Notes: generated by a model from the sequence alone, not told the origin. 41,340 nucleotides of DNA from Lentisphaerota bacterium (GCA_015061495.1 SUWL01000018.1:1-41340), one strand, 5' to 3'; shown: positions 31,092-40,425, numbered from the stretch's first letter. Made by a program: numbers and translations.

Positions 31092-31540
31092 TTCGCTGCA
31101 TACTCCTTCAAAATTTTCATCATCGTCTTGCGGTCAAGTTTTCCATGGACTTTACCGTTGACGCTTATGACCGGTGCCAAACTGCAGCAACCGAGGCAGG
31201 CGACGGTTTCCAGAGAAAATGTACCGTCAGCGGACGTTTCTCCCGGTTTGAGTCCAAGTTCCTGATTGAGCCATTCATGGATGAGCGGAGCACCTTTGAG
31301 GTGGCAGGCGGTGCCGTCGCAAACCGAAATTTGAAAACGTCCCGGTTTCACCCGCTTGAATTGTGCATAAAAAGAAACCACTCCCTCTACATCAGCTTCC
31401 GGACGGTGAAAATATTCTGCCGCCGCCCGGATGCCATCTTCAGAGATGTATCCTTCAGTTGCTTGCAGCAACTGTAGCCCTTTGATCAGATTGCCCGGAT
31501 CGTCAGGGATCGTTTTGAGAAATTCATACTCTTTTTTCAT
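31088..31540 (-). CDS. NuoE/HydC-like [2Fe-2S] subunit
   Basis: 150 residues, the short thioredoxin-like 24-kDa subunit. The [2Fe-2S] ligands are C74 and C79 (CDGTAC) plus C115 and C119 (CLGCC; the extra C118 is unusual because Ala is common there). The helical N-terminus LLQATEGYIS and the VVSFYAQF segment are typical of NuoE. It relays electrons between the flavoprotein and the other iron-sulfur centres. First gene of the three-subunit unit and 45 bp downstream of hydF on the same strand. Confidence 0.93.
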   Translation of the reverse strand: MKKEYEFLKTIPDDPGNLIKGLQLLQATEGYISEDGIRAAAEYFHRPEADVEGVVSFYAQFKRVKPGRFQISVCDGTACHLKGAPLIHEWLNQELGLKPGETSADGTFSLETVACLGCCSLAPVISVNGKVHGKLDRKTMMKILKEYAAK

Positions 31541-31585
31541 AGAAAAACCTTAATAGTTACTGATAAATAAAGTCATCTTTATAAT

Positions 31586-32842
31586 TTACATCTTGGCTTT
31601 GTAATTGTCAAGTGTATCCCGGTAGGATTTCAGAGCATCCGGAAATGGCGAAAGCACCGTGGATATGACTCCGCGGCATGCTGAAATACACATGCCGTAA
31701 TTACACACCGGTACGCCGGCTTGCCGGGCAGTACGCATGCGGTTGAGCATCGCCCGGCGGTTGAGCATACAGCCTCCGCAATGGACGATCAATTTGAATT
31801 GCGACAAATCTGCAGGATAATCACTTCCGGCAAAAAAGGTGAAATCAAGTTTACCTCCGCATTTTTTCTCCAACAGCTTGGGGATTTGGATTTTTCCGAT
31901 GTCATTTTCAGCTGCGTGGTGCGTACATGCTTCGGCAATCAGAATTTTGTCGCCGGGCACAATGGTTTCGATGGCGGCACACCCGGAAGCAAATTCGCAG
32001 ATGTCGCCCTTTAATCTGGACATCAGAATCGAAAAAGTCGTTTGCGGAATTGCCGGATCGGTCGTCGTTATTAACTTATGAACAACCTGCGAATCGCAGA
32101 CCGCCAGAGCAGGAGGGACCGCCAGTTTGCTGTAGATTTCCGGGAAAGCATTTTCTTTGGCGATCACCACTTGAGCATTCCCGTCCAGAGCATCTCTTAT
32201 AGCGGTTACTTCCGGCATGATCAGTCGACCTTTGGGAGCCTGGGAGTCGATGGGAGTCATCAGTACGACCAGTGAGTTTTCCGGGATCAGGTCTTTTAAA
32301 AAAGGCGGAGTCGTCAATGATTCGGGCAATTTGTCCAGCAAATTAGCAGTCAACTGATCCAGAAATAATGAACGCTGATTGCGAGCTGCAGCATTGACGA
32401 TCAGCGGCTCTGAAGAACATTGGGACTTTACTAATTCGGAAAATTCTTTGGAAGCCGCTTTTTCGTACTGATTTATGACCGGAACGATCGGGATACTCCG
32501 GTCATTTGCCATTTGCAGCAAATGTATTTCAGTTTCATCCCAAAGTTCCGGAGTCAGAACCATGATGACGGCATCTGCCCGGTCAACGGCGGCAAGGGTT
32601 TTTTGCCTGCGTTTTTTGCCGATAACCGTGTCATCGTCCATTCCGGCGGTATCCAGCAGACAAACAGCCCCCAGCGGGCGCAATTCCATGGCTTTTTCCA
32701 CCACATCGGTAGTTGTTCCGCGTTCAGGAGAAGTGATCGCCGATTCCTGACCGGCTATGAGATTGAACAAAGTCGATTTGCCGGCATTGACTCTGCCGCA
32801 AATCGCCAGCTGCATCCGCATGGATTTAGGTGTGCTCTGCAT
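31586..32842 (-). CDS. hydF: [FeFe]-hydrogenase maturation GTPase HydF
   Basis: 418 residues. HydF is the scaffold on which HydE and HydG build the diiron subcluster before insertion into HydA. The N-terminal Era-like GTPase has GRVNAGKS (16-23), ERGTTTDV (switch I), DTAG and NQYEKA in place of NKxD. The C-terminal cluster domain has the family pattern: a Cys-x-His in ACTHH followed by HCGGC about 45 residues later, then the loop MLNRRAMLNRM. Presence implies an [FeFe]-hydrogenase elsewhere in the genome; HydA, HydE and HydG are not in this window. Confidence 0.93.
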   Translation of the reverse strand: MQSTPKSMRMQLAICGRVNAGKSTLFNLIAGQESAITSPERGTTTDVVEKAMELRPLGAVCLLDTAGMDDDTVIGKKRRQKTLAAVDRADAVIMVLTPELWDETEIHLLQMANDRSIPIVPVINQYEKAASKEFSELVKSQCSSEPLIVNAAARNQRSLFLDQLTANLLDKLPESLTTPPFLKDLIPENSLVVLMTPIDSQAPKGRLIMPEVTAIRDALDGNAQVVIAKENAFPEIYSKLAVPPALAVCDSQVVHKLITTTDPAIPQTTFSILMSRLKGDICEFASGCAAIETIVPGDKILIAEACTHHAAENDIGKIQIPKLLEKKCGGKLDFTFFAGSDYPADLSQFKLIVHCGGCMLNRRAMLNRMRTARQAGVPVCNYGMCISACRGVISTVLSPFPDALKSYRDTLDNYKAKM

Positions 32843-32890
32843 AATTGATAGAAATCCTTCGCCAAATTGTGATCGACTTGTACCAAAGAT

Positions 32891-32919
32891 AATATACTAT
32901 CACAGCCCGATGCTTGAAA
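32891..32919 (-). promoter_or_regulatory. Candidate promoter of hydF operon
   Basis: On the minus strand TTTCAA (32914-32919) and TATATT (32891-32896) are 17 bp apart. The -35 is weak and the -10 good. The ATG at 32842 is about 50 bases downstream. Confidence 0.35.
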
Positions 32920-33066
32920 GAGAAAAAGTGAAAAAATTGCAAAATTTTTCGATAATAAGGGTGCAAAAAATGATTTCAGGTGTTATATTCTTTTACATGC
33001 ACGGCAGAGCGATTGTTTTTTGCTGAAATTTTATAGAAAACTTAATATAATCGGAGAGTTTATAAA

Positions 33067-34311
33067 ATGTCAAAATGTTTTGAAAACGCCAAAGAATGTT
33101 ATGCATCCATCGGAGTTGATGTGGAAGCTGCAATAAACCGTCTGAATGAGATCCCGGTCAGCCTCCATTGCTGGCAGGGCGATGATGTTGCCGGATTTGA
33201 AAATTCCGGTTCTCTTGATGGAGGGTTGGCGGTCACCGGTAATTATCCCGGCAGAGCGCGCAATGCAGAGGAACTTCGTGCGGATATCGCCAAAATGTTG
33301 ACGCTGGTTCCTGGCAGCAAGCGATTGAATCTGCATGCGATCTATGCGGAAACCAATGGCGAAAAAGTTGAACGCAATGAATTGGAAACCAAACATTTTG
33401 CCAACTGGATCGAATTCGCCAGAGAGCAGCGTATCGGTTTGGACTTCAATCCGACTTGTTTTGCCCATCCGCTTGCTGTTAATGGCACTTTGACCAGCGC
33501 TGATGCCGGGGTACGCAAGTTTTGGATCGAACATGCTGCGGCCTGCCGCCGGATCGCCGCTGATTTCGGTAAGGCGTTGAATAACACCTGTGTTACCAAC
33601 ATCTGGATACCGGATGGTTCCAAAGATGTATTGTATGACCGCCTGGCTCCGCGGCAGCGTTTGATGGATTCTTTGGATGAGATCTTCTCAGAAAAAATCA
33701 ATCCCAAATACAATTTGGATGCTGTGGAATGCAAACTTTTCGGTATCGGCGCCGAAAGTTGCACATTCGGTTCCCATGAATTTTATATGGGGTACGCGGT
33801 GAGTCGGGGTAAGCTGCTCTGTTTGGATGCAGGACACTTCCATCCGACGGAAGTTATTTCGGATAAGATTTCCAGTACGCTGCTTTATCTCGATGATATT
33901 CTGTTGCACGTATCCCGGGGCGTGCGTTGGGACAGTGACCATGTTGTTTGTTTCGATAATGAATTGCAGGCGATTGCTTCTGAAATCGTTCGTCACGGAT
34001 TTGAAAAACGTGTGCATATCGGGTTGGATTACTTTGATGCATCGATCAACCGGATAGCTGCATGGAGTATCGGTGCCAGAAATATGTATAAAGCACTGCT
34101 TTGTGCATTGCTTGAGCCAGCGGAAATGCTCGCGGAAGCCGAAAAATCAGGAGACTACTCAACCCGGCTTATGTTGCTGGAAGAGCTCAAAACTCTGCCT
34201 TTTGGAGCGGTGTGGCACGAATATTGTAAACGCAATAATGTTCCATGCGGTATGGCTGTGATGGATGAAATCAAAGAATACGAAAAGAATGTGTTGAGCA
34301 AGCGGAATTAA
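33067..34311 (+). CDS. rhaA: L-rhamnose isomerase
   Basis: 414 residues, close to the 419 of E. coli RhaA and strongly similar throughout. It interconverts L-rhamnose and L-rhamnulose in the cytoplasm with divalent metal. Recognised blocks are [12 protein letters not shown] near the start, [40 protein letters not shown] and [15 protein letters not shown], which carry the metal-binding Asp and His residues. The ATG follows CGGAGAG. No rhamnulokinase or aldolase gene is in the window; folE follows after 5 bp instead, so the pathway is dispersed or the operon is mixed. Confidence 0.96.
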   Translation: MSKCFENAKECYASIGVDVEAAINRLNEIPVSLHCWQGDDVAGFENSGSLDGGLAVTGNYPGRARNAEELRADIAKMLTLVPGSKRLNLHAIYAETNGEKVERNELETKHFANWIEFAREQRIGLDFNPTCFAHPLAVNGTLTSADAGVRKFWIEHAAACRRIAADFGKALNNTCVTNIWIPDGSKDVLYDRLAPRQRLMDSLDEIFSEKINPKYNLDAVECKLFGIGAESCTFGSHEFYMGYAVSRGKLLCLDAGHFHPTEVISDKISSTLLYLDDILLHVSRGVRWDSDHVVCFDNELQAIASEIVRHGFEKRVHIGLDYFDASINRIAAWSIGARNMYKALLCALLEPAEMLAEAEKSGDYSTRLMLLEELKTLPFGAVWHEYCKRNNVPCGMAVMDEIKEYEKNVLSKRN

Positions 34312-34316
34312 AGTTT

Positions 34317-34862
34317 ATGGATATGCAAAAAAACATCCGGGAAATACTCGTTGAACTCGGGGAAGATCCGGAACGTGAAGGTTTGATAAAAACTCCGGAA
34401 CGCGTTGATCGCAGTCTGCGCTTTTTGACCAGAGGTTATCACCAGAAACTTGAAGAAGTTGTGAATGATGCGCTTTTTGAGGCAGAATCAGATGATATGG
34501 TCATCGTACGTGATATTGAGTTTTTCAGTATGTGCGAACATCACATGCTGCCGTTTTTCGGCAAGTGCCATGTCGGATATATCCCGCAAGGCAGGATCAT
34601 TGGTGTCAGTAAGATCGCCCGGATCGTGGATATGTTTGCCCGCAGATTACAGGTTCAGGAGCGCTTGACTAAAGAAATTGCCCATGCACTTCAAGATATT
34701 CTTGGCGCAGAAGGAGTGGGCGTAGTTATGGATGCCCGGCATCTGTGCATGCAGATGCGTGGTGTGGAAAAGCAGAATTCTGTAATGACGACCAGTTCCA
34801 TGCTTGGCAGTTTCCGCCGGGAATTGGCGACCCGCAATGAATTTACCAGGCTGATCCGATGA
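34317..34862 (+). CDS. folE: GTP cyclohydrolase I
   Basis: 181 residues. FolE converts GTP to dihydroneopterin triphosphate, the first step of tetrahydrofolate synthesis. The zinc site has C73 and H76 in [10 protein letters not shown] and C144 in [10 protein letters not shown]. The opening [16 protein letters not shown] and the closing [17 protein letters not shown] are typical of the type IA enzyme. It overlaps dtd by 4 bp (ATGA). Confidence 0.96.
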   Translation: MDMQKNIREILVELGEDPEREGLIKTPERVDRSLRFLTRGYHQKLEEVVNDALFEAESDDMVIVRDIEFFSMCEHHMLPFFGKCHVGYIPQGRIIGVSKIARIVDMFARRLQVQERLTKEIAHALQDILGAEGVGVVMDARHLCMQMRGVEKQNSVMTTSSMLGSFRRELATRNEFTRLIR

Positions 34863-35326
34863 GAGCGCTGATCCAACGGGTAAGGGAAGCATCGGTTGTT
34901 GCCGATGGAGAATTAACCGGAAGTATCGGACACGGACTACTGGTATTGCTGGGGGTTGCACCGGGGGATGATGAGGAAATCACCGCTTTTCTTGCTGACC
35001 GATGTGTGTCATTGCGGATATTTGAAGATGATTGCGGAAAAATGAACCGGTCGTTGCTGGATGTCCGCGGCAGTATGCTGGTGATTTCTCAGTTTACCCT
35101 GTTTGCGGATACCACCCAGGGCAGACGTCCTTATTTTGGTAATGCCGCTGCGCCGGAGCTGGCTGATGCTTTGTATGAGAAATTCAAGAAACGTGCCGCA
35201 GAATCGGTTCCGGTGCAATGCGGTAAATTCGGTGCCGATATGCAGGTATCTCTCTGTAATGACGGGCCGGTAACGATTATGCTTGAGGCGATCCGCAATT
35301 CATCCGGCAGAATTACTTTGATTTGA
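34859..35326 (+). CDS. dtd: D-aminoacyl-tRNA deacylase
   Basis: 155 residues. Dtd hydrolyses D-amino acids, and glycine mischarged on tRNA-Ala, from tRNA in the cytoplasm. [13 protein letters not shown], the SQFTL motif (77-81) and NDGPVT (134-139, family NxGPVT with the cross-subunit Gly-Pro) are intact. Normal length, full family fit. Coupled to folE by a 4-bp overlap. Confidence 0.96.
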   Translation: MRALIQRVREASVVADGELTGSIGHGLLVLLGVAPGDDEEITAFLADRCVSLRIFEDDCGKMNRSLLDVRGSMLVISQFTLFADTTQGRRPYFGNAAAPELADALYEKFKKRAAESVPVQCGKFGADMQVSLCNDGPVTIMLEAIRNSSGRITLI

Positions 35327-35348
35327 TCTGTTATTGAAATGAGTCCTC

Positions 35349-35759
35349 ATGTGTGTGCAAAAATTAAAATTACGTATTGATTGGAGTGATTTGGATTTGC
35401 TCGGTCACGTGAATAATGTTGCTATCGTCCGTTATTTACAGGCGGGCAGGGTGCATTTTATGGAAAAAATCGGATTGCCGGTATTTCCCGGTATGAAAAC
35501 CGGTCCGATCGAGGCTGCCACCGAAATACAATTCCGCAAACAACTGCATTTTCCCGGCGACATCGAAGTTCAAACCTCGGTGCGCGAAGTGAAAAATACC
35601 AGTATTATTCTGAATCATCAAATTTGCGATAAAGATGGAGACGTCGCCGTAAGTGCAACAGAAGTTATCGTGCATTTTGATTTTATCGGACAATGCAAAA
35701 TTCCGCTGACTGATAAAATCAGAACGCAAATTATGGAATATGAGCGTTCGCTGCAATAG
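35349..35759 (+). CDS. Hotdog-fold acyl-CoA thioesterase, YbgC/4HBT type
   Basis: 136 residues. The active-site segment DWSDLDLLGHVNNVAIVRYL matches the 4-hydroxybenzoyl-CoA thioesterase family, with the catalytic Asp close to the GHVNN motif; the rest follows the hotdog strand pattern. It would hydrolyse an acyl-CoA or acyl-ACP, substrate unknown. The ATG at 35349 has no strong ribosome site. It lies 22 bp after dtd and is the last gene of the rhaA-folE-dtd run before a terminator. Confidence 0.87.
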   Translation: MCVQKLKLRIDWSDLDLLGHVNNVAIVRYLQAGRVHFMEKIGLPVFPGMKTGPIEAATEIQFRKQLHFPGDIEVQTSVREVKNTSIILNHQICDKDGDVAVSATEVIVHFDFIGQCKIPLTDKIRTQIMEYERSLQ

Positions 35760-35794
35760 AGCTTTCTTAATATATTCTTAAAATCTTAAAAAAG

Positions 35795-35820
35795 TCCGCA
35801 TTCCGCTTGCGGATTTTTTT
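35795..35820. terminator. Bidirectional terminator between thioesterase and LptA-like genes
   Basis: TCCGC (35795-35799) pairs with GCGGA (35809-35813) around a 9-base loop, flanked by A-rich sequence on the left and seven T on the right. The two genes converge here, so it can serve both strands. Confidence 0.7.
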
Positions 35821-38077
35821 ATTCACCGTCGTCCGGAACCATTATAACATTGCCGATACCACGCAAATCTTGAGTTTCCATATCACTGCAAATGATGTCG
35901 CAAGATTGCTTGCGTCCATTGGCACGAAGCCATGGGCGTTTAGGCCTTTCTGCTGTCAAGACCACTTCTCGGGTGTTGACTGTATAAACGGCACGGTCTC
36001 CTCCGGCTCGCTGTATTTGTCCCTTGTCATCCCGGCGCAAAAGGGCAACCTTTTTTTGGCAGACGATCCGCTTCAAATCTCTTGAGTCCGTGATTGCAAT
36101 ACGGGTCGGTACGGAATCTTCTCCCATATCTACTGCAAATGGATCGGCATCAAGTGCTTCTTCGTCTAACTGTTCTTGGTTTTTTTGCGGCTTTTGTACT
36201 TTTATATTTTCAACGATCTCTTCATTGATCGGAGATGCTCCGGTGAAAATATACATGTCATCACAGGAAATTTCAGTATTTCCATCCACAATGTTGACAT
36301 TGCCGTGGAATTCGGAGTAATCTTTGAGCAAATCACTCATCCCATTGGCTGCTTTCAACTTCCTCAATGTTTTTTGTCCGTTCGCGACCGTAGGGGAGGT
36401 TGCTGTAACCGAGCCGTCACATAAAATTTTGATCAGCTGGACTCCACCCGATTGAATCATGCCGGGAGATGGTTTTGCTCCTTCAGGAAGATCCCTGAAA
36501 AGCAGAGTCAATAAATCAGTTTGAATTTCATCACCGCGAGAGACCATATATACATCCCCCATTGCCATCAATTTGGTGATGGTTTTATTTTTTCCCTCCA
36601 TGCCGGCAGCCATGGGAGCTCCCGAAACTTCAGTCGATTTGAGGGACGTGCTGCGGTCTGCGAGGAAAATATCCAGCCGGTCACAATCCAGAGCTGCTGC
36701 GGAATCTCTGATTTTTACAGTCCGATAGAATACCAGTTTGTTGTCTCGATAATTCAATTCAGCCTGTTGCGAATGTATTGTACTGGTTTCGATCACCTTT
36801 TGACCGGGGATGTCAGGGGAATTTTTTTCAGAACGGTTGATGATCCGGACATTGCCATTGGCAAAGAGCAGTTCGATTTTGTGACTGGATGTGCGCTGAT
36901 CCTGAATGAGGTGTGCCCGCAGACTGTCGGTATGGAGCGTGGCACTCTGATCTGTGGCAACAACACTGCCGTGAAAGTTGGCGACATTACTTTTGCCATC
37001 AAAATTAGCCCGGTCGGAGTTTATTCTTCTGGCATAAAGCAGCATGCCTTTTTCATCACGAACCAGAGACGTGATGCGGCAATCCCGCATGACGAACATT
37101 TTGTCTTCGTTGCGGAGAAGTTCGATGCGTTTGCCGCTTAATTCTGAATCGCTTCCGCGGGTGAGGGTCGGGTTTTTATTGTCACCGGTGAGAATGATTA
37201 TTTCCCGACGGACGTCATATTCCAAATGTTCTGATTCAGATGTTTGCAGTTCTGTTGCAAGTTTTGCTGGATCTTCCGGGCGCTGTATCAGCAGTACATT
37301 GCCATCTGCCAGAACTCTGCTGACGCCATCCAGCGATGCTTTATCATCAGCGACTGGACTTTTTTGACGGTAAGAAGGGGATTTCTGTTGATCAAGAAAG
37401 ACCGTCAGGCGGTCACAGGAAAGCGTATTTCTGCCATCAATGACTTTTACGTTTCCGAGAAGCATTATTTTATTGTTCTGCCGGTCGATACGCAAACGGT
37501 CTGATGTTGCATGGATCAAACGCTGCAGTTTCGGCGGCTTTTCTCCGGCAAGTATTTTACGGGGATCAAGATCAGAATCCCGCACCACGATTTTTACATT
37601 GCTGGTCACTTCGATGACCTGACGGCGGAAATTTGCCCGGAATCCTTCTCCATCCAAGTCAAACATCGGAGTGCGCAGGAAAACAGGTTTACTGCCGAAA
37701 ACCTCTTCGTTTTTCTGGTCAATTGAACATGACGAGGTGAAAATAACTGCATCGCTGATTTTGACACGCGGTTTCCAAAACTCAAGAATTGCATCGATTT
37801 TTGAATTCAGCGGATAAAGTTTGGTTTGCCATCCATCAGGGATTTCATCAACATTGGCATTGTCCAGCAGCATATCCAGCATCGTATTGTTAGCCGCCAT
37901 CAAGCGTCCCTTGCGTTGTCCGGAATCTGAAAAAATCAGCAGCTGGATCTTTTTTTCTTTGTAAAACGGTATTTTTAAATGCTTCATCACCAAACCGTTC
38001 ATTTCCGAAATGCCGTCAGCCATTGCATTCTGGGGCACCATCAGCAAAAACAGTAATAAAAACAGCAATTTTTTCAT
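35819..38077 (-). CDS. Large multi-repeat LptA/OstA-like periplasmic protein
   Basis: 752 residues with a signal peptide (1-20, ending NAMA). Beyond a unique N-terminal part (about 20-185) it contains about four or five OstA/LptA-type beta units, seen as repeats of the sense 'structure, natural gain, degraded symbol': ATSDRLRIDRQNNKIMLLGN, then SCDRLTVFL; HSQQAELNYRDNKLVFY, then DCDRLDIFL; FHGNVNIVDGNTEISCDDMYIF; and GGDRAVYTVNTREVVLTAER. LptA normally has one such domain of about 160 residues and bridges the periplasm for lipopolysaccharide. The operon with kdsC, kdsA and heptose kinase supports a lipopolysaccharide-transport role. It overlaps kdsC by 4 bp. Confidence 0.85.
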   Translation of the reverse strand: MKKLLFLLLFLLMVPQNAMADGISEMNGLVMKHLKIPFYKEKKIQLLIFSDSGQRKGRLMAANNTMLDMLLDNANVDEIPDGWQTKLYPLNSKIDAILEFWKPRVKISDAVIFTSSCSIDQKNEEVFGSKPVFLRTPMFDLDGEGFRANFRRQVIEVTSNVKIVVRDSDLDPRKILAGEKPPKLQRLIHATSDRLRIDRQNNKIMLLGNVKVIDGRNTLSCDRLTVFLDQQKSPSYRQKSPVADDKASLDGVSRVLADGNVLLIQRPEDPAKLATELQTSESEHLEYDVRREIIILTGDNKNPTLTRGSDSELSGKRIELLRNEDKMFVMRDCRITSLVRDEKGMLLYARRINSDRANFDGKSNVANFHGSVVATDQSATLHTDSLRAHLIQDQRTSSHKIELLFANGNVRIINRSEKNSPDIPGQKVIETSTIHSQQAELNYRDNKLVFYRTVKIRDSAAALDCDRLDIFLADRSTSLKSTEVSGAPMAAGMEGKNKTITKLMAMGDVYMVSRGDEIQTDLLTLLFRDLPEGAKPSPGMIQSGGVQLIKILCDGSVTATSPTVANGQKTLRKLKAANGMSDLLKDYSEFHGNVNIVDGNTEISCDDMYIFTGASPINEEIVENIKVQKPQKNQEQLDEEALDADPFAVDMGEDSVPTRIAITDSRDLKRIVCQKKVALLRRDDKGQIQRAGGDRAVYTVNTREVVLTAERPKRPWLRANGRKQSCDIICSDMETQDLRGIGNVIMVPDDGE

Positions 38078-38595
38078 TTGCGGTAACGCTCCATTATCGT
38101 ATCATACAAATTTTTTGCTTTCAACACCATGGTGATAACTTCCTTTGCCGCACCTCTTCCTCCGGGGGCAACTGTACGGAAGTCTGCGCATTCATCCAAT
38201 TCCGGAACGGCATCTCCGACCGCCGCACCGATACCAGCCCGCCGGATGACCGGCATATCTACAACATCGTCCCCCAGATACAGACACTCATCCGGGCGGA
38301 TGTTTTCCTGAACCAGAAGTTCCTCAAATGCCGCCAGTTTGTTTTTTACTCCGAATCTTGCCCACGCAATGCCGAGAATTTCTACTAAATGCCTGCCGGC
38401 AAAATCATCTCCTCCGGAAATAATTGCGACTTTCAGCCCGCTTCGCAGAGCCAGTTTGATCCAATGCATGTCATGGTGATCGAAAAACTTGACCACCTGC
38501 CCATCGACCATATAACCGGCGCGTCCATCGGTAAGAGTACCGTCAATGTCAAAAATCAGAGTAGTGATTTTTTTTAATTCAACCGATGAGATCAT
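38074..38595 (-). CDS. kdsC: 3-deoxy-D-manno-octulosonate 8-phosphate phosphatase
   Basis: 173 residues, the cap-less HAD size of KdsC. Motif I is DIDGTLTDG with both Asp; motif II is ISGG; the Lys of motif III lies in VKNKLAAFEELL; motif IV is LGDDVVDMPV. It dephosphorylates Kdo-8-phosphate to Kdo for lipid A core synthesis. It starts inside the end of kdsA (17-bp overlap), so the two consecutive Kdo steps are coupled. Confidence 0.92.
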   Translation of the reverse strand: MISSVELKKITTLIFDIDGTLTDGRAGYMVDGQVVKFFDHHDMHWIKLALRSGLKVAIISGGDDFAGRHLVEILGIAWARFGVKNKLAAFEELLVQENIRPDECLYLGDDVVDMPVIRRAGIGAAVGDAVPELDECADFRTVAPGGRGAAKEVITMVLKAKNLYDTIMERYRK

Positions 38596-39394
38596 GGATC
38601 GCCTTGACTTGAATCAGGGTTTCGCGGATCATGGAAAAATCAAGTGAATTTGGACCATCGGACCATGCTTCCTGCGGACGGGGGTGGACTTCGGTAAAAA
38701 GGGCATCAATGCCGACTGCTGCCGCAGCACGGGCCAATGGCTGTACAAATTCTCTCTGCCCGCCGGAGGCGTTCCCCAGCCCGCCGGGGAGCTGGACTGA
38801 ATGAGTCGCATCAAATACCACCGGAACTCCGATTTGCCGCATGGTCATCAGTGAACGCATGTCAACTACCAGATTGTGATAGCCGAAAGAACTTCCCCGT
38901 TCTGTAAGCATAACCTGCTCATTACCGGTGCTGCGGAATTTTTCAACTGCTCCACGCATATCTTCCGGAGCCATAAATTGACCTTTTTTGATATTTACCG
39001 GTTTCATAGTTTTGCCGGCGGCAACCAGCAGATCGGTTTGTCGGCAGAGAAACGCCGGGATTTGAAGCAGATCTGCGACTTCCGCCACCGGTTCAGCTTC
39101 GTGACTTTCGTGAATATCTGTAACCACCGGAATACTGAATTTTTCTTTCACGGCTGCCAGGTATTCCAGACCCTTTTTCATGCCCGGACCGCGACGGGAA
39201 TTGCCACTGGAACGGTTGGCTTTGTCAAAGGATGCCTTAAAAATATATTGGATGTCCAGCTCTTTGCAAAGTCCGCTCAAATATTCTGCCACTTCCAGAC
39301 AAAGCTCCTGACTTTCGGCGGTACAGGGACCTCCAAGCAATGCAAGTTTGCATCCGGAACCGATCGCGATATTGCCGATTTTGACTGTATTCAT
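38579..39394 (-). CDS. kdsA: 2-dehydro-3-deoxyphosphooctonate aldolase (Kdo-8-P synthase)
   Basis: 271 residues from the ATG at 39394, chosen because GGGAGG sits eight bases upstream and homology begins at once ([11 protein letters not shown]); an in-frame start eight codons earlier would cover that site. It condenses phosphoenolpyruvate with arabinose-5-phosphate. [35 protein letters not shown] and [11 protein letters not shown] are the family blocks. The segment [11 protein letters not shown] carries the lysine that binds phosphoenolpyruvate. Confidence 0.95.
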   Translation of the reverse strand: MNTVKIGNIAIGSGCKLALLGGPCTAESQELCLEVAEYLSGLCKELDIQYIFKASFDKANRSSGNSRRGPGMKKGLEYLAAVKEKFSIPVVTDIHESHEAEPVAEVADLLQIPAFLCRQTDLLVAAGKTMKPVNIKKGQFMAPEDMRGAVEKFRSTGNEQVMLTERGSSFGYHNLVVDMRSLMTMRQIGVPVVFDATHSVQLPGGLGNASGGQREFVQPLARAAAAVGIDALFTEVHPRPQEAWSDGPNSLDFSMIRETLIQVKAIHDLIG

Positions 39395-39414
39395 AAAATA
39401 ATCCTCCCAAAAAA

Positions 39415-40425
39415 TCAATTCAATGCGGAAATCAATTCATTTTTATAAATCGGCGCAGTACCGATTTTGCCGACCACAACTCCTGCGGCATGGTTGGCAA
39501 TGATTGCAGCGGTTTCTGCATCGCACCCGCTTGCCAGAGCCATAGTGCAAACCGCAGCAACTGTGTCTCCTGCTCCGGAAACATCAAACACTTCTCTTGC
39601 CATAGTCGGAATTATGTTTAATAATTGTCCTTGTTGAAAAATCGCCATCCCCTGCGAGGCAAGAGATATAAGCAAATATTCCGGTTCCCATTCTTCGTAA
39701 ATTTTTCTGGCGGCCAGAGCCAAACTCGCATCATCAGCAGGATCACGTCCGATGCCGGTGTCGTGTACTTTTGACAATGCGAATGCTTCACTGCGGTTTG
39801 GTTTCAAAAGAGTCAAGCCTTTGACAGCAGTTACTCCTCCGGCTTTGGGTTTGGGGTCAAGTACAGTTGCAACATTATGTTTCCCTGCCGATTTTATGAT
39901 GCGTTCCAACATCCAGGCAGACAGTACGCCCTTGGCATAATCGTCGAAAATAACTGCGTTCACCGCATGGGATTCAATCAAATTTTCGATTTGATAAACC
40001 ATTTTTTCGCGCAAATCATCTTCCAAAGCTATCGCATCCTCGAAATCAGCCCGCAATAATTGTTGAGAACCGGCGATTACCCGGCATTTTTCAGTAGTTC
40101 TGCGTTTGGCAGAAGTCACTATTCCGGAGTTGTCAACGCCAAGATCTGCAAGTTCCTTCTGCAGCATCTCTCCGGATTGGTCATTGCCGATCGCACCGAA
40201 AGCGATGACTTTGCCGCCGCAAGTGGAAATATTGCGCATGACATTGGCTGCTCCTCCGGGACAACTGGTACGTCTGCACACGTCAACTACCGGGACGGGG
40301 GCTTCCGGAGAAATTCTGGAAACATTGCCCCATAAGTACACATCAAGCATCAAATCCCCGATAACGGCGATTTTTGTGCCGGAAAACTTTTCTACGGCTT
40401 GTTGATATAAATTATTGTTTGTCAT
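39415..40425 (-). CDS. hldE: D-glycero-beta-D-manno-heptose-7-phosphate kinase (HldE kinase domain only)
   Basis: 336 residues of the PfkB/ribokinase fold: IGDLMLDVYLWG and PGGAANVMRN near the N-terminus, VFDVSGAGDTVAAVC with the catalytic Asp near the C-terminus, and KPNRSEAF between them. It phosphorylates heptose-7-phosphate at C1 on the way to ADP-heptose. E. coli HldE is bifunctional (477 residues) with a C-terminal nucleotidyltransferase; that half is absent, so a separate HldC/RfaE2-type gene must exist elsewhere. First recognisable enzyme gene of the lipopolysaccharide run. Confidence 0.93.
   Translation of the reverse strand: MTNNNLYQQAVEKFSGTKIAVIGDLMLDVYLWGNVSRISPEAPVPVVDVCRRTSCPGGAANVMRNISTCGGKVIAFGAIGNDQSGEMLQKELADLGVDNSGIVTSAKRRTTEKCRVIAGSQQLLRADFEDAIALEDDLREKMVYQIENLIESHAVNAVIFDDYAKGVLSAWMLERIIKSAGKHNVATVLDPKPKAGGVTAVKGLTLLKPNRSEAFALSKVHDTGIGRDPADDASLALAARKIYEEWEPEYLLISLASQGMAIFQQGQLLNIIPTMAREVFDVSGAGDTVAAVCTMALASGCDAETAAIIANHAAGVVVGKIGTAPIYKNELISALN

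Noticed and set aside
27346-31540. Part of a respiratory complex I operon
   Set aside because: There are no membrane subunits nearby, the NuoF has extra ferredoxin and thioredoxin-like domains, and the third subunit is NfnB-like rather than NuoG.
32930-32950. AT-rich near-palindrome around AATTGCAAAATT between hydF and rhaA as an operator
   Set aside because: The two arms do not align without a bulge, and such A/T runs are common in these spacers.
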